From Carallia brachiata (taxonomy: Eukaryota; Streptophyta; Magnoliopsida; Malpighiales; Rhizophoraceae), in NCBI GenBank assembly GCA_021464245.1, contig JADCRB010000016.1:878348-942347 (forward strand): a DNA stretch of 64,000 bases, in the 5' to 3' direction. This document shows, piece by piece, positions 1-11,649 of this stretch. The notes beneath the pieces were generated by a model. The model did no database searches and was not told the DNA's origin. It saw nothing but the letters and a program-made list of their open reading frames with translations. The translations under genes and the position numbers were made by a program. Position 1 is the first letter of the stretch; each line of letters starts with the position of its first letter.

Positions 1-309
1 AATCTTTGGCATTGATTAGTGGCCAGACTCCATCATCTCACCCTTTTTCAGTGTTGTTTGTTGATATTTGTAGCTTGCGACTGAGAGGTTACCAATTACA
101 AATGAAGCATCTACTATGAGAGGGCAACTCATGTGTAAATTTTCTCTCGAAACTTGGCGCAGATTTACCTGTTGGAGAGATTTTGTTAAACACGCCTCCC
201 ACGGGATTATGGTTGTTATTTGATGGTGACAGCCACGGGGCTATTTTGTTTGAACTTAGTTTCTTTCTTGTAATTTGTCTCTCATTTGCACTAAAAAAAA
301 AAAAAAAAA
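1..309 (+). mobile_element. 3' end of a LINE (RNase H C-terminus and poly(A) tail)
   Basis: One frame reads a typical end of a plant L1-type RNase H domain. It has an REGNSCVNFLSKLG motif (usual form REANRCADxLAKLG) and then NTPPTGLWLLFDGDSHG, matching the family's pP..l..ll..D..G ending. An in-frame stop precedes the motif, so the copy is dead. It closes with a run of 17 A at about 293-309, as expected of a LINE 3' end on the + strand. The 5' part lies outside the window. Confidence 0.6.
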
Positions 310-809
310 GCCTTGAATTTTTTTTTTATATTTCTTTTAAACCCCACTACGAAAATTAAATTTAAAAAATTGTTCAAATTTTGTTTCGAATCAAATTATT
401 GTCTCAAATCCATTACATTTTCTCTATTTTTAGCTCCAATTTTAAGATCTCCTCATCCATTCTCTGATGGTCTACTGCTGCTATTCAAAGACGAGAGCCC
501 TCGTTTTCTATTAATTCTTTGTTTTTCCTCTGACGGGAATCCCTATATTCCTTTTTTTTATTTCTTGGAATTTCTTGAAAACTTCTTGTTCTGTATAAAG
601 CCTGACACTTTAAATCTCTTTGAAAACGCAGTCATTTTTAGGTCTTATTGAGTTTGTAACTACTTGCAGTGGCTTTTCTTTTTTCCGGGGGGGGGGGTGA
701 AATCATGAGTCTAGGTTCCTTAGTTTTTATACAATATCTTATTGTTTAACAAATAGTTAGTTGAGGTTAGGCTTATGATTAGGTTTTTTTTTTTTTTTGG
801 GTTTCGGCA

Positions 810-884
810 ATGAACAATAACAATAGAGGGAGGTATCCGTCGGGGATTGGTGGAGGTAGAGGTAGAGGTATGAACGTGAACCCT
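810..884 (+). pseudogene. N-terminal scrap of a DHH1/RH6-RH8-RH12-type DEAD-box RNA helicase
   Basis: From the ATG at 810 the frame begins MNNNNRGRYPSGIGGGRGRG and continues MNVNP. This is the characteristic Asn- and Gly/Arg-rich start of plant Dhh1-type (DDX6 family) helicases, which act in P-body mRNA decay and storage. After about 25 codons the resemblance ends. The frame runs on to a stop at 981-983 through sequence that looks like a retroelement border. None of the helicase core motifs (Q motif, DEAD, SAT, HRIGR) follows within the window. I read it as the first-exon piece of a duplicated gene broken by insertion. Up to about 300 bases of CT-rich sequence upstream could be its old 5' UTR. 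Confidence 0.5.
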
Positions 885-3720
885 TGTCAAGGTTTTAGGG
901 TTCTTAGTAAAAAAGAAATTGGGGATATAGAAAAAGAAATAGGGAATCCGGGTGAGAGAATTAGAGAGAGAGTAGAAAGATAAAGAATTTTCAGTTTATA
1001 ATTCTTGTTACCACTATATTACAAAGAAACTACCTATACACAATATAGTAATCAACTGCTATTATCCCAATAAGAAATCTAACATGTGCCATGTTGCCAC
1101 ATCATCACCTTGTTATACTAGTTCCTAATATTACCCTTCCCATGAAACAGTCATTGTCCTCTAGGATTGATTTGAGAAAAGGAAACATCAATTAGATGAC
1201 TGCAACAACTATATATTGTCCCACCCAATAGACTATATGCTAGGCTAACTGACAAATACAAACTAATGACAATCATGCACATTGAAAACGTGTCCATCCA
1301 TTCCCTCATTTGCATGAAGCAGTTGAGACATTAGCATGGCATTCAACTAGGCAATAGCCTTCCCATATTGCAACAAAAAGACTTTGAGAGTCACCAATCC
1401 AAAAATTTGGCAAATGGGTAGGTTTATTGTTAGCTTTCCTAGAGACAACATTTTCCTTTTTAATGCAGTGGAGCATCTCTTTGGATAATCAACAGATTCA
1501 GTTCCTTGTCTCTTGGCACTCATGAGCACATCCTTTTGCTTTAGGAATTGCTTACCATGACACAACTGTATATCATACTACCATCTACCTATTTCCCTTA
1601 TGCTGCAAAGCATCCTTGTCCTCAAGGATGACCAGATTTGATCAACAGAACTCAAAAAAAATATTGTTGTAGAAAACACAATCCACAATATTTTCGTTGT
1701 GCCAGTATGATGCCGATTGAACTTTGGTGTAAAAAGCAATGCTTGGCATTCAACCAAGTTATAATTTGGCTATTGCAAAATACCATAACAAAGAGTGCGT
1801 GACCAAGTAGACTCATCCCAAAGATTCTTATATCCAAATACATTTTTCAACTTGAGTGATTCTCCAATTGTTAAAAATATAATCTGGCCTTTAATATAAG
1901 CTTTGTCTTTGCCAAAAAATGCGTCATTAATCTCCAAATACACAAGTGTAATTAGCCTATTAGAGTAGCAAGGAACCAATGATGAGAGAAATATGGACAC
2001 CAACTTGCTCAATAGTTCATTGCCAATTCTTGTGCCTCCATTATTGAACAACAACAATACATCCGAAAGTGAGAATATAGCTTCCTCCACAACTTCAACA
2101 TATCTTTCAATTGAAGATCCAACAACACTACCCAAAGAATTTACACTAAATCTTTGAGTGACCCCATATGCCACACCACCAATTTCAATCATTTTATTTT
2201 GCACATCATTTCCGATCTTATCTACCAAGTCCAAATTATCCAGGTACACTGGCTCATAATAAATTTGTCCGCTAATGATTCGAATTATCGCACTCACATC
2301 AGTTCCAACACCATCATTCACAAAACCCAGCCAATGATAATCCTACCAAGATTCTGAAGCATTCACTACTAGATTGACATACATGGTAGATAAATGAGAG
2401 CCCATACTCATCGAAAAAAACATAACAATGTGTAAAGAGTAGTTCTTCCCATACCATAACTACATATTGTTGTTCGTAGAACCCAAAAACCCACCATACA
2501 AGTTTCTCTTAAGCAACTTAAAAAGACAAATAGGTACAAATAAAAATATCTCTTCAATATTCAAGTCTGAATACAATCTCACACAAGAGTCCACAACCAA
2601 GCACATATAGATTCTATTCATTCCAGCCACGATTATATGCAAAGCTCTTAAACTTATGCCTCCAAATGAACAACAGCAAGACCCAAACCGACTTTCATCC
2701 ATCTCTTGCCAATCATATGATACTTTTCAACAAATCGTCTAAGGTGGGTCAATTTAACATAGCAAATTCTGTAGGTCAAATACACTCCTTGCATTGAGTT
2801 TATGTCTTTATTACCAAATCTGCTATTTCCTCAGTCAAATTCATTGATCTATAACATTTCATTTTTACTCGAGGTCTCACTTCTTCCATTTTCTTTTGAC
2901 TAATGCCAATAACTTCAACCAGACCATACATGCCAACTCCTTTTAATATATGTTTCTCACACAACTCCTTATTACCCACATGTTCAGACTTTGCCTCTGT
3001 AACATTCTCCCCTTTGAACAAAATTAATTCAATCATAGGCAAGCGTTGATTGCCGTTACCTTCAATCAATTGTTGCTTCATACAATTAGGGCTTTTCATA
3101 ATATATCACATTGGAGAAGGAGTTGAATCCTTAGCTTGTCCACATTTGGCAGTTTTAGGCGTGACCACTACTGAAGCATTCTCTCCAAGCACAATTTCTT
3201 TAGAAGTTAACAGAATACTAGGAGGATCACAAGTAACCCTAGACTCCAACAACTGAACAGATTTTGCGGGTTTTTGGATGGTTACCTTGCTCCCAAATCT
3301 CTGCCATTCATTGCGTTAAAGACCCAAAAATTGCAAGAACATAGGATCTCCTTGTTCACATAATGCGTCGATTCATTCTTTAAATCTGCCAAACGTTTTC
3401 TCCCAACATTCTAGCTTGACGTTAGAGATTAGGAACGATTGGAGGAATTTGCTTTTTGAGAACGATTGGAGGAATTTGCTTTTTGAGAAAGCGACTTTCT
3501 TACTTTGCTTCTCTTTGTTCGCTTTCCGAGAAAGCAACTTTCTAGCTTCGCTTCTTTCTCGCTTTTTGAATGGCGGTCGGAGGAGGAATGGATGATCAAT
3601 TAAGGTATTAAGGAATTGAAGAGAGAGGATCAACTATGGTTGCTTTTGATAAAAAAGCTTGTGAGTGGTACAGAGAGAGTATTCTCTATACGTTATAACC
3701 ACATATTTTTCCCCTATTTT
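885..3720 (-). mobile_element. degenerate retroelement-like block, minus strand
   Basis: This block carries only short broken minus-strand frames (longest 183 codons at 2321-1770). I do not recognise any of them. Around 1640-1600 the minus strand has a CATCCTTGAGGACAAGGATG stretch, like the LEDK end of Ty3/gypsy pol followed by untranslated sequence. The left border (885-1130 on +) looks like an LTR edge: on the minus strand it has a CT-rich leader-like stretch and ends in CA. No second LTR was found near 3.7 kb. It could instead be the inside of the CACTA element whose end lies at 4703. The family assignment is weak. Confidence 0.3.
3434..3487. repeat. 27-bp perfect tandem duplication (two copies)
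   Basis: The unit AACGATTGGAGGAATTTGCT plus TTTTGAG occurs twice head to tail, at 3434-3460 and 3461-3487. A looser repeat containing GAGAAAGC and CTTTC follows to about 3560. The duplication doubles a nine-residue stretch in a minus-strand frame of unknown meaning. Confidence 0.8.
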
Positions 3721-3739
3721 CTTTTTTTTTTTTAAAGTA

Positions 3740-4703
3740 AAAATATCGCTGCATTAGACTCTTCATCAAATAAGCAGCAGTCTGAGGTGACTTAGGGGGT
3801 GTTTGGGTTAACTTTTAGGAGGATACATTTATATTTCATTTTCAAAAAGTATGGAGATGAGTGTTTAGTTAATTTTTTTAAATTGCTGTTTGATTCTGCT
3901 TATTTCCTTATATGATATCCTAAAAGTAACTAATTGAAAAGTAACTCAAGATTACTTTTTGCTGCTTTTTGGGTTGCTTTTTAATTTTTAATATTAATAA
4001 TAATTTATATAGACTAAAACACCCTCAAAAAATATTTATACAAATTCATTATTTTTTTCACTTACTACTTAAATATAATTTGTTAATTGTTACTCAATTT
4101 CATCAATATTTATACAAACAAAACACTTTCATTTTTTTAAAAATTCTTAAATATTATTTTAATTGAAATTTTCATTAATATTGATGCTTTAAAAAATATT
4201 TTAAATATTATATTTTTTATTATCTAGTAAATATTAATATTAAAAATTAAGTGAAAAAATTCTCAATATTGTTTATAAAATATTTATTCTAAAAATAAAA
4301 ATTATAAAATATAGAGATAATTTTGTTAATATAATGTCATTTAATTATTTAACAGCAACAGTAAGTACAAAGTTAACTAAACACTTTATTAGTTTTTTCA
4401 GCAATCAGCAATAAGTAACAGCAATCAACAATCAACAATCAGCAATCAGCAGCAGCAACCAGTAACAGTAATTTAAATTAGGTAAACCAAACAGACCCTT
4501 AACCAGCATTCCAGAACCACTGCTTGCATAAGACCGCTGCTTTGAAGATATATACAATGATCTTAAAAACTGCTGCTCAACGACTACTGCATAAGCTCTA
4601 AACTTTTAAGACAGTGGTTAAAACCGACGCATAAAACCTTTTATGCACCGGTCTAAAAATTGCTGTCAGAAAACCGCTGCATAAAGCTTAAAATGATGTA
4701 GTG
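3740..4703. mobile_element. terminal part of a CACTA (En/Spm) transposon
   Basis: The segment ends at 4697-4703 in TGTAGTG, the reverse complement of the CACTACA terminus of CACTA elements. Inside it are several diverged subterminal repeats of the type ACCGCTGCATAA, in both orientations (4520-4690 and near 3750-3780), as is usual for transposase binding arrays. The opposite terminus was not identified. A Harbinger-type element (3795-4498) is nested in it, so the CACTA end must be older than that insertion. Confidence 0.6.
3795..4498. mobile_element. Tourist-like (PIF/Harbinger) MITE with TTA duplication
   Basis: The ends are inverted: GGGGGTGTTTGGGTTAAC on the left, and the reverse complement of the right end reads GGGTCTGTTTGGTTTACC. 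Both borders carry TTA (3792-3794 and 4499-4501), the target duplication expected for PIF/Harbinger. The inside is AT-rich and non-coding, with a run of CAGCAATCA-type repeats at 4400-4460. Confidence 0.75.
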
Positions 4704-6245
4704 GGATTTTACTTGGGAACACTCTGAGAAAGCTAATTAATGTATATTAATTGTCAACCCCCAAGAAAACAATTAATTGAAGAATAAATTCTTACATCTT
4801 CAATCTAATTTTTGCCTTCCTATTAATTCGCTGTCTTTGTTAATTGGATAGGAAAAATGTTGGCCACCACAAAAAATGTTTGTCCGCAAAATAAGTCCCT
4901 TTTCTTCATTCATTTAATGATGATGTATTTTTTTTTTGTCACTCTCCTAAAATTGTTGATTCATAGTTTGTAACACCACAAGGTTTTGCAAGTTAGATTA
5001 AACAAATCTGACTTCACACTCCAAATTAGCACTAAATGTAGACAAATAAGAATCTTATATGTAACAAGAAAATAAGCTAATAGCATTTGAGTTTGGATTT
5101 GGGGCTGATTATTTATTGAGAATTGCAAACTGGCATAACTATTCTTGAATTGCGGTGGTTTGGTTGAAATTGCAATCGAGTTACGAGCAAATCCCAATAC
5201 CTCTTTCTTACAAGAGCATTCAAAAATATTTGGCATGTACGGCATGCATTTCGGAACATTTGTTTTCAAGTATTTATTGGAAAGATGTTAGAACATTAAC
5301 CAAAAACACATTTGTTTTACTTGACAAAGTTAATGTATCTTATTTTTGCTTTTATTCAATTTGGGGTCTTTTAATTTTTTGCAATATTTGGATATTACTA
5401 GATAAGCCATAAGGGACATTGAAATTGGAAGGAGATTACTTTATGGCCTTGCTTCTAGCTCAGAATTTTGGTCTTATGCTATTTATTTCTTTGTTAATCT
5501 TTACTAATTTCAGTTGAAAAGTAATAAGTTAATTCTGTAATAAGCTACAATGTTGCTTCGTGTATAAGCTGCTAAACTTTTCCTTTTTGAATGGACATTT
5601 CAATTTTTGGTTTTAGGTTCTAAATATTGGGCATAGGATATACCGTTGAAGGGATTTTTAATTTAAATTATCATTTTTTGTACGTATAAATCACTCATAT
5701 TTTACATTACGCATGAATGAGATTTACCTGAAATAAAAAAAATGATAAAATAGGTTTTTTTTATTATAAGAACACAAGTAAATTATACTCACAAATAAAG
5801 TGAGTAAATTAGCAAATACTATTATTTACAAAGAAAAGTGAATAAAAATAATAAGCACCATAGGTTGAATATAAAAAAATGATGTCTCTTCTTATAAGGG
5901 CATTATTCTTCATATAAAAGTATCACATGATTAAAATTAATGGTGATTAAGTGAAAATAAATTAATGCCCAAAAAATGATAAATTTTGGAAAATATTGAT
6001 TTGATGGCTTAAACTAGTTTTGCTAATTTTTTAATGATTTTTACGTTAAGAAGGGATAAAGTTTGAATAATTGACAAGAGTATCTATCTTTTTTACAAAA
6101 GTGAAGCCAATGAAGCTTATTGAAAGGACTAGAAGGCTTTGTGATACTGACTTATTGTTAATAATATTGAAAGTATGTCTTTTGTTGATTTAATTTATGA
6201 GATATAATTATAATTATTATTGGTATTGTTATCATCATCATCATC
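4704..6245. other. gene-free AT-rich stretch
   Basis: I see no coding exon, RNA gene or clear repeat border here. The frames at 5269-4961 (-) and 5155-5412 (+) overlap on opposite strands and match no family I know. Confidence 0.5.
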
Positions 6246-6249
6246 TTAC

Positions 6250-6594
6250 ATCAACAGCTAAATGAATGTGCAAAACTCTCAGAAGCTCAAGCCAATTGTT
6301 CCACTAGCAGTTGAGCTATGTAATTCAGAGCCAATGGCATGCCTCAGAAATGTTGCGCACCAGAAGTTCATGTTGGAATCCATAGTGATGTCTCCCACTA
6401 ATAAAACTCCATGCGCCATGCGTCGTCAGTTCTCACTACCCGATAATCCCCATGCTCTTCGACAATTTCTCGATAATAAAACTAAATTAATTAGTCGAGT
6501 GGAAGCCTGCGAAAATATGAGTATAGGCAGAATGAAAATAAGAAGCAGTAGAAGCCAATTATTGTATTCGCATGGTTATGTGGTACCATTTTAG
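6250..6594 (+). pseudogene. C-terminal fragment of a glycosyltransferase family 90 (DUF821) gene
   Basis: The encoded stretch VPLAVELCNSEPMACL, then KFMLESIV, NKTPCAM and RQFLDNKTK lines up step by step with the last exon of the intact GT90 gene downstream at 8430-10936 (AGAVELCSESLACPL, EFMEESMV, GAPPCTL, TFFDRKNN). Just upstream the preceding part, LNECAKL (intact copy: LTEYARL), sits in another frame, so there is a frameshift near 6275-6280. An AG acceptor-like site (ATCAACAG) ends at about 6257. No earlier exons are present. It is a remnant of a tandem duplication, about 2.2 kb upstream of the working copy and in the same orientation. Confidence 0.8.
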
Positions 6595-6909
6595 AGATCG
6601 TATGCCTTTAGTACTCTTTTTTTTTTTTAAGTACCAATACATTTACTGAATTTTGATATTTCGATTGATATTTTGAATAAAAATAAAACAAATAATTTTA
6701 AAAAAAATCTGATAGTTTTTTATAATAAAAAATAACAGTTTTTAATTTTTATTTAAAAAATTATTAATTTTGTTTTAAACTTATTAATCTTATTTTCATT
6801 TGAGATACTAAAATTCAGCACATCAATATTTTCTCTTTTTATTTATTGTTGGGGTTTAAAATTGCATCCAATCACTGGTGAATCCACAGTAAGAAACAGG
6901 TGCCTACCC

Positions 6910-6911
6910 TG

Positions 6912-6974
<63 letters not shown>

Positions 6975-6976
6975 GG
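6910..6976. repeat. poly(A) plus (TA)n microsatellite
   Basis: A run of A is followed by about 22 TA units, broken once by a C. It lies between the GT90 fragment and the hAT transposase scrap. Confidence 0.9.
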
Positions 6977-7089
6977 TGTAGTTTATTTTAGTTTATTTTA
7001 ACCGATTGTCCTTTTTTAAGTTCAAATTTTTCCTCCATTCAATTTTTATATTTACTCAAATGAGAAGAAATCGTTGATCTTTCAAGAAA

Positions 7090-7340
7090 ACTTATTGAGA
7101 CAAAGACGCACAGGTTGTATGCCCCAAGTGTACTTGCTCTTGAAATTAGCTTTGGTCTTGCTAGTAACAACAGCTGCGATGGAAAGAAGATTATCTGCAA
7201 TTAATTTTATTAAAACCAAATTGCGCAATCAAATGGAAAATAAACACTTGAATAATTGTTTTGTTACATATATTAAAAAAATGTATTCAATTATGTTGAG
7301 AATGAAAAAATTTAAAAAAATTTCAGAATATGAAAACTTA
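7090..7340 (+). pseudogene. hAT transposase C-terminal dimerisation domain scrap
   Basis: The frame reads VYLLLKLALVLLVTTAAMER, then SAINFIKTKLRNQM and NNCFVTYIKK. This matches the conserved hAT dimerisation block of plant TTF/ZMYM-type hAT proteins (usual form LPVSTATTERSFSAM..IKT.LRNxM...L...L..YIE). The TERSFS core has degraded to MERRLS. There is no ATG at the start and no upstream zinc finger or catalytic domain. It is a short dead fragment of an autonomous hAT element or a domesticated relative. Confidence 0.65.
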
Positions 7341-7389
7341 TTTGAGAATAATTGTTTTGGGAACAATTATCACAGTTATATTAAATGAT

Positions 7390-8429
7390 GAAAACTATAT
7401 AGTTGCTATGTTTTTAAATCCATGCACTTTTGTTTTTGTTTTTTTTTGTCTTCTTTTGACTTATATGTAAATTTGAGATTTATTATGAACAATCATTTTT
7501 TACTTTCTTTTTTACAAATACCAATCACAAATCAACATATCAACACTTTTCAATAGCATTTCTGTAATATTTTTGACATTTAACTTTTTGACAACCAGTC
7601 AACACTTGTCACGTAAGTAGCAACTGTAAAAAAGAAGGTAAAAATGACTGTTGGTAACATTTCTCATGTAAATTTTGGTCCCAACAAAAATTTCTATATT
7701 TACTACTGAATCCAACTAAATTTAAATTCAAGACTTTTAGTCCACTGCATAAGCTACAAATCATTAGCTGCCAAGTACTCTTCATGTGATATAAATGGCT
7801 CTTCTCAGTTCTGGGGCTATGGGCATCAACGTTTAAGAAAGACCTTGTTTGCCTTTGGGGATTATCAGCTCTGGTATTTTCATATGCCATTCCAAACTCT
7901 GTTCACTAATCTCAATTTTCAAAATTCCGTATCCCATGAAAATTGGAACGGCTTTGTGTTTGTTTTTGGCAAATAAATAGGATGAAACAAGTCTTGTATG
8001 ATATTCTTAAGAGCAGCTTTTGATGCCAACAATTCAGTAGTTAGGTAACTGTTGCGTATCGCACTAGCTTCATATTACAAAATAATGAAATTACACAGAG
8101 AGGCAAAAATTGCGGATAAAAAACATTTGGAAAATGGAGAAAAGAAAACAAAGCCAGAAACACAAAGAGATGATCTTCTTTGTTACGATTTTTGACACCA
8201 TATCATGCCTCAGATTCTTCAATCCATTAATTTGTTACCATAATGGTCCATTTGGTCTTCCATTTACCAAATTTGGTACATGCATTCCAAATTTGATTCG
8301 ACTAATTAACATCCAACACAATTTTTTGGTAAATGAGATATTGATTCTCCAATAACACCCTTTTTATCATTGAAGCCAAAAGGTCGAATAGCGGAAGGCA
8401 GAAGGTGGCCACGCTTCTTGAAAATATTC
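7390..8429. other. intergenic region upstream of the GT90 gene
   Basis: No exon is recognised. The region should contain the promoter and 5' UTR of the gene starting at 8430. I could not settle on a single TATA box. Confidence 0.4.
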
Positions 8430-10936
8430 ATGGCAAAGAGTTATGAGGATCTGTCTCATAAATCTGATAGACCTCAAACACACACGAATGGTCACTTCCC
8501 AGCTAAGTATCTGGCTCTGAAGAGATGGATTCCACCCACTGGCCTCCTTTCCTCCATCTTCCTTGTTGGTGTTTTTATTATGTTTTGGTTTGATTTTGTA
8601 AGTATCAATCAGTCCATTGTCATCTGCAATCCAACCTCACTTCTCTTCTGGCTACACCACTTCAATTATTTACTTTTTACCAGTTATGCTTCCATTAAGT
8701 GTGATGTCACATATTCTCTGAGGAAAAAACATGTTTCATTTTTTTCTTTTCTAGATTAATTTTTCTTCGCAAAATATCAAGGAAACCCAAAAAAAAAAAA
8801 AAAAAAAAGAGGCTATCTTAGTGTAGTACTTCATGGTAATAGGCAAACTTGAGAATTCTTGAGCAGACTGCAGAATCAAATCAGTTTGTTTGATTATATG
8901 AGGTCCATTAACTAGACGGAAAATAACATCTATCCACTCATATGATTTAAATTTAAGATTCCTTAGCCAAGCATGGGAAGTTTTTGTGATTTTTCCTCAT
9001 TTTTTGTTTCTTTTTGCAGTCTGTTACATTAAGCGTACCTTTCAGCAATACAATTTTCAGAACCAAAAGAAATAACAACGGGATTCAGAATTTACTCAAC
9101 TGTTCCATTAATCATATGGACTCGGCAAAAACATGCAAGCAGAGCAATTATTATCCAGGGACCTATCAAGCTGGAGAATCATCATCATCATCATCTACAG
9201 AGTGTCCAGAATACTTCCGGTGGATCAGTGAAGATCTAAGGCCCTGGAAAAGCAAAGGAATTTCAAGGGAGACGCTGGAAAGAGCAGAAGCCCTCGCACA
9301 TTTTAGGCTGGTGATTGTAAACGGCAAGGCCTATGTGGCACATTACAGAAAGCCATTCCAAACAAGAGATTTGTTCACCTTGTGGGGTATTCTGCAGCTT
9401 CTCAGGTTGTACCCTGGAAAGGTACCAGATTTAGAGCTCATGTTTCGCTGCGGTGATGTGCCAGTGGTTAAGAAAACTGACTTCCAAGCACCTAATGGCA
9501 CACTGCCACCCCCAATGTTTCAATATTGTGGAAAGGACGACGTGTTTGGCATTGTCTTCCCTGATTGGACTTTTTGGGGATGGTAATGTCTTATTTCCTT
9601 TTCCCTTTTTTTTTTTCATCCTTAATTCCTTGTGTACTAGTACGAGTGTATAAGTGGCGGTCAGCAGCAATTATCAAGAGCTTGAATTTTAACTTGAAAC
9701 TTCAAACATTTGTATATCAGACTCATCCCTAGAGCCCACAATTTTGGTAGCCTCGGGAACGCCCTTTTAAAATCCAAAGCCTGCGACTGAAATAGATTTA
9801 TAGGACCTGATACTATGTAAACTATTGTATGAATGTTTCTGGTAGGGCTGAGACCAATATAAGACCGTGGATAAGTACTCTGGAGGGCATATTAGAAGGA
9901 AACAACAGGATCAAATGGAATGATCGGACACCCTATGCCTATTGGAGAGGAAATCCACAAGTAGGTTTGCACAGGATGGACCTACTGAAATGCAATGTCT
10001 CACAAACATACGACTGGAATGCTCGTCTCTATGTGCAGGCAAGTTCTCTTTGTTTTCATTTATGAGCAAATAAACATGGATCTTCAGGGCTGAGCCATAA
10101 CATCTTTATCTGTGCTCAGGACTGGAATGAAGAAATTAAGAATGGATTCAAAAATTCAAAATTGGAAGAGCAATGCAATCACAGGTTCGTACACTAAAAA
10201 ATAATTCTTGTCGTTTCAATCTTCTCTAGTTTTCCATCATGTTTAAGTCATATTTAAATTCTGTGTCGCATATAATCCTCTTGAAGATACAAAATTTACA
10301 TTGAAGGATGGGCATGGTCAGTGAGTCTGAAGTACATATTAGCATGCGATTCGACGGCTCTGATCGTAAAGCCTGAATTCTACGATTTCTTCAGTAGAAG
10401 CCTGATGCCACTGGAGCATTACTGGCCCATTAGAACTGCAAAACTGTGCAGAGACATTAAGTTTGCTGTCGATTGGGGTAATAGTCACTCTAATCAGGTA
10501 CTATTTTGTGCCAATGTTATCAAGGGGATGAAAATTCAATTTATGGTGAAAATGAAGATGTTGCTTATTCCACTAGACTTGGTTACAGGCGCGGGCAATT
10601 GGAAAGGCATCAAGCGCATTCGTTCAGGAAAAGCTGAAAATGGAATATGTGTATGATTATATGCTTCATACTTTAACAGAGTACGCAAGACTCTTGAAAT
10701 TCAAGCCAAGAATACCCGCAGGAGCAGTTGAGCTATGTTCAGAGTCATTGGCATGTCCTCTGGATGGTTTGTGGAAAGAGTTCATGGAAGAGTCGATGGT
10801 GAGCTCTCCCAGGGGTGCACCTCCATGTACCCTGCCTACTCCTTATGATACCTCTTCCCTTCAGACCTTTTTTGACAGGAAAAACAATTTAACAAGACAA
10901 GTGGAGATGCGGGGCAAAAATTATTGGCTTAAGTAA
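8430..10936 (+). CDS. protein O-glucosyltransferase-like, GT90 family (DUF821/Rumi-like)
   Basis: Six exons fit: 8430-8597, 9020-9582, 9846-10038, 10120-10184, 10287-10497 and 10589-10936, giving 515 residues with every junction in phase. Residues about 34-55 form one hydrophobic segment (TGLLSSIFLVGVFIMFW) after a short basic tail. This implies a type II membrane protein of the Golgi or ER with its catalytic domain in the lumen. The GT90/CAP10 landmarks appear in order: CPEYFRWISEDLRPW, FRCGDVPV, FGIVFPDWTFWGW, AETNIRPW, YAYWRGNP, HRYKIYIEGWAWSVS, YILACDS and PLEHYWPIR. Family members such as animal Rumi move glucose or xylose onto proteins, while plant members are mostly uncharacterised and thought to act on cell-wall or secreted glycans. 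Intron 3 (10039-10119) starts with GC rather than GT. The first in-frame ATG is at 8430; 20 open codons upstream have no ATG. A broken relative lies upstream at 6250-6594. Confidence 0.9.
10039..10119 (+). other. GC-AG intron in the GT90 gene
   Basis: The boundary is CAG|GCAAGT at the donor and GTGCTCAG|GACTGG at the acceptor. It joins ARLYVQ to DWNEEI, as in the conserved protein. Apart from the C at position 2 the donor is a perfect consensus, which is typical of the minor class of GC-AG introns spliced by the U2 machinery. Confidence 0.85.
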
Positions 10937-11298
10937 GGTAGTAAGTAATACAAGATGCCTCATTCAAGCTCACTAGGGAATTAGGATGTATTTCAACTCA
11001 ATAGCTTTTTATACACTTCTCTTTGGATACTAAATCTACAGAGAGAATGACAAGATTGTAATAACCTTTTCTGCTTTACAAAAAACAATAGTACTTAGTC
11101 GATAGGGGAAATGTTTGCATCCAGCATTTATTAATCGGTGTATTATGTTCTGGTTTCAGTTGAGATGGGTTATGTGCCCAAACTGTGTCAGGATTTGCCC
11201 ACCTACTAGTTAATCAAATATCTCAAATCGTTCTGTTTTCATGTGACAAAAGCCTCTAATTACAACGTGAAAAGGTGACAGTAATATTGGTTAATCAT

Positions 11299-11640
11299 CC
11301 GCTCTTGCTGTTAAACCACCCTGTTGAAAGTGGCACCACTGTTTCATTATCCGAAAGGTATTGAATGCCACATTTAGACGGGGCACCACCATCTCCACCC
11401 TTCTCAAACATGTTGAGGGTTAGAGTCACCTGTGTATGCATAGAAATTGGCAGGAACATTTGTGAGTGCTGCATTCTGGGCTTGGAAGCGGCAGTCGGAG
11501 TCAGTCTCTTTGTTGTATTATCCTGGAGGAGGCTTTAGGCCCCATATCTTGCCACCAGGGTTGCAGGTCTTATAATTAGCGTCAACAACCAAAAGAATTT
11601 GAGTGAGAGAAAAAACCCAAGTTTTTCTACTCCTCTGGCA
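11299..11640 (-). pseudogene. kiwellin / ripening-related protein pseudogene (copy 1)
   Basis: Read from 11640 downward, the minus strand gives the tail of a signal peptide (TWVFSLTQILLVVDA), then CNPGGKIWGLKPPPG and an immediate stop. In other frames follow VTLTLNMFEKGGDGG, then PLSTGWFNSKSG. These are kiwellin blocks in the right order: CxPxGxIxGxxPPPxxC, TLNxFEKGGDGGGPSxCD, ALSTGWF. The C-terminal third (VVDECDS, CDDxHxxQPPC, NIVDxSxAVWxALG) is absent. At least two frameshifts and a stop break it. It is the only one of the four local copies on the minus strand. Confidence 0.75.
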
Positions 11641-11649
11641 TTTTGTTCT

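Noticed and set aside
1770..2321. 183-codon minus-strand frame as a host gene
   Set aside because: No ATG context, splice sites or family motif; it sits in a repeat-like block, so I list it only as part of that block.
9431..9670. Minus-strand frame over GT90 exon 2
   Set aside because: It is antisense to a clearly conserved coding exon and has no family resemblance of its own.
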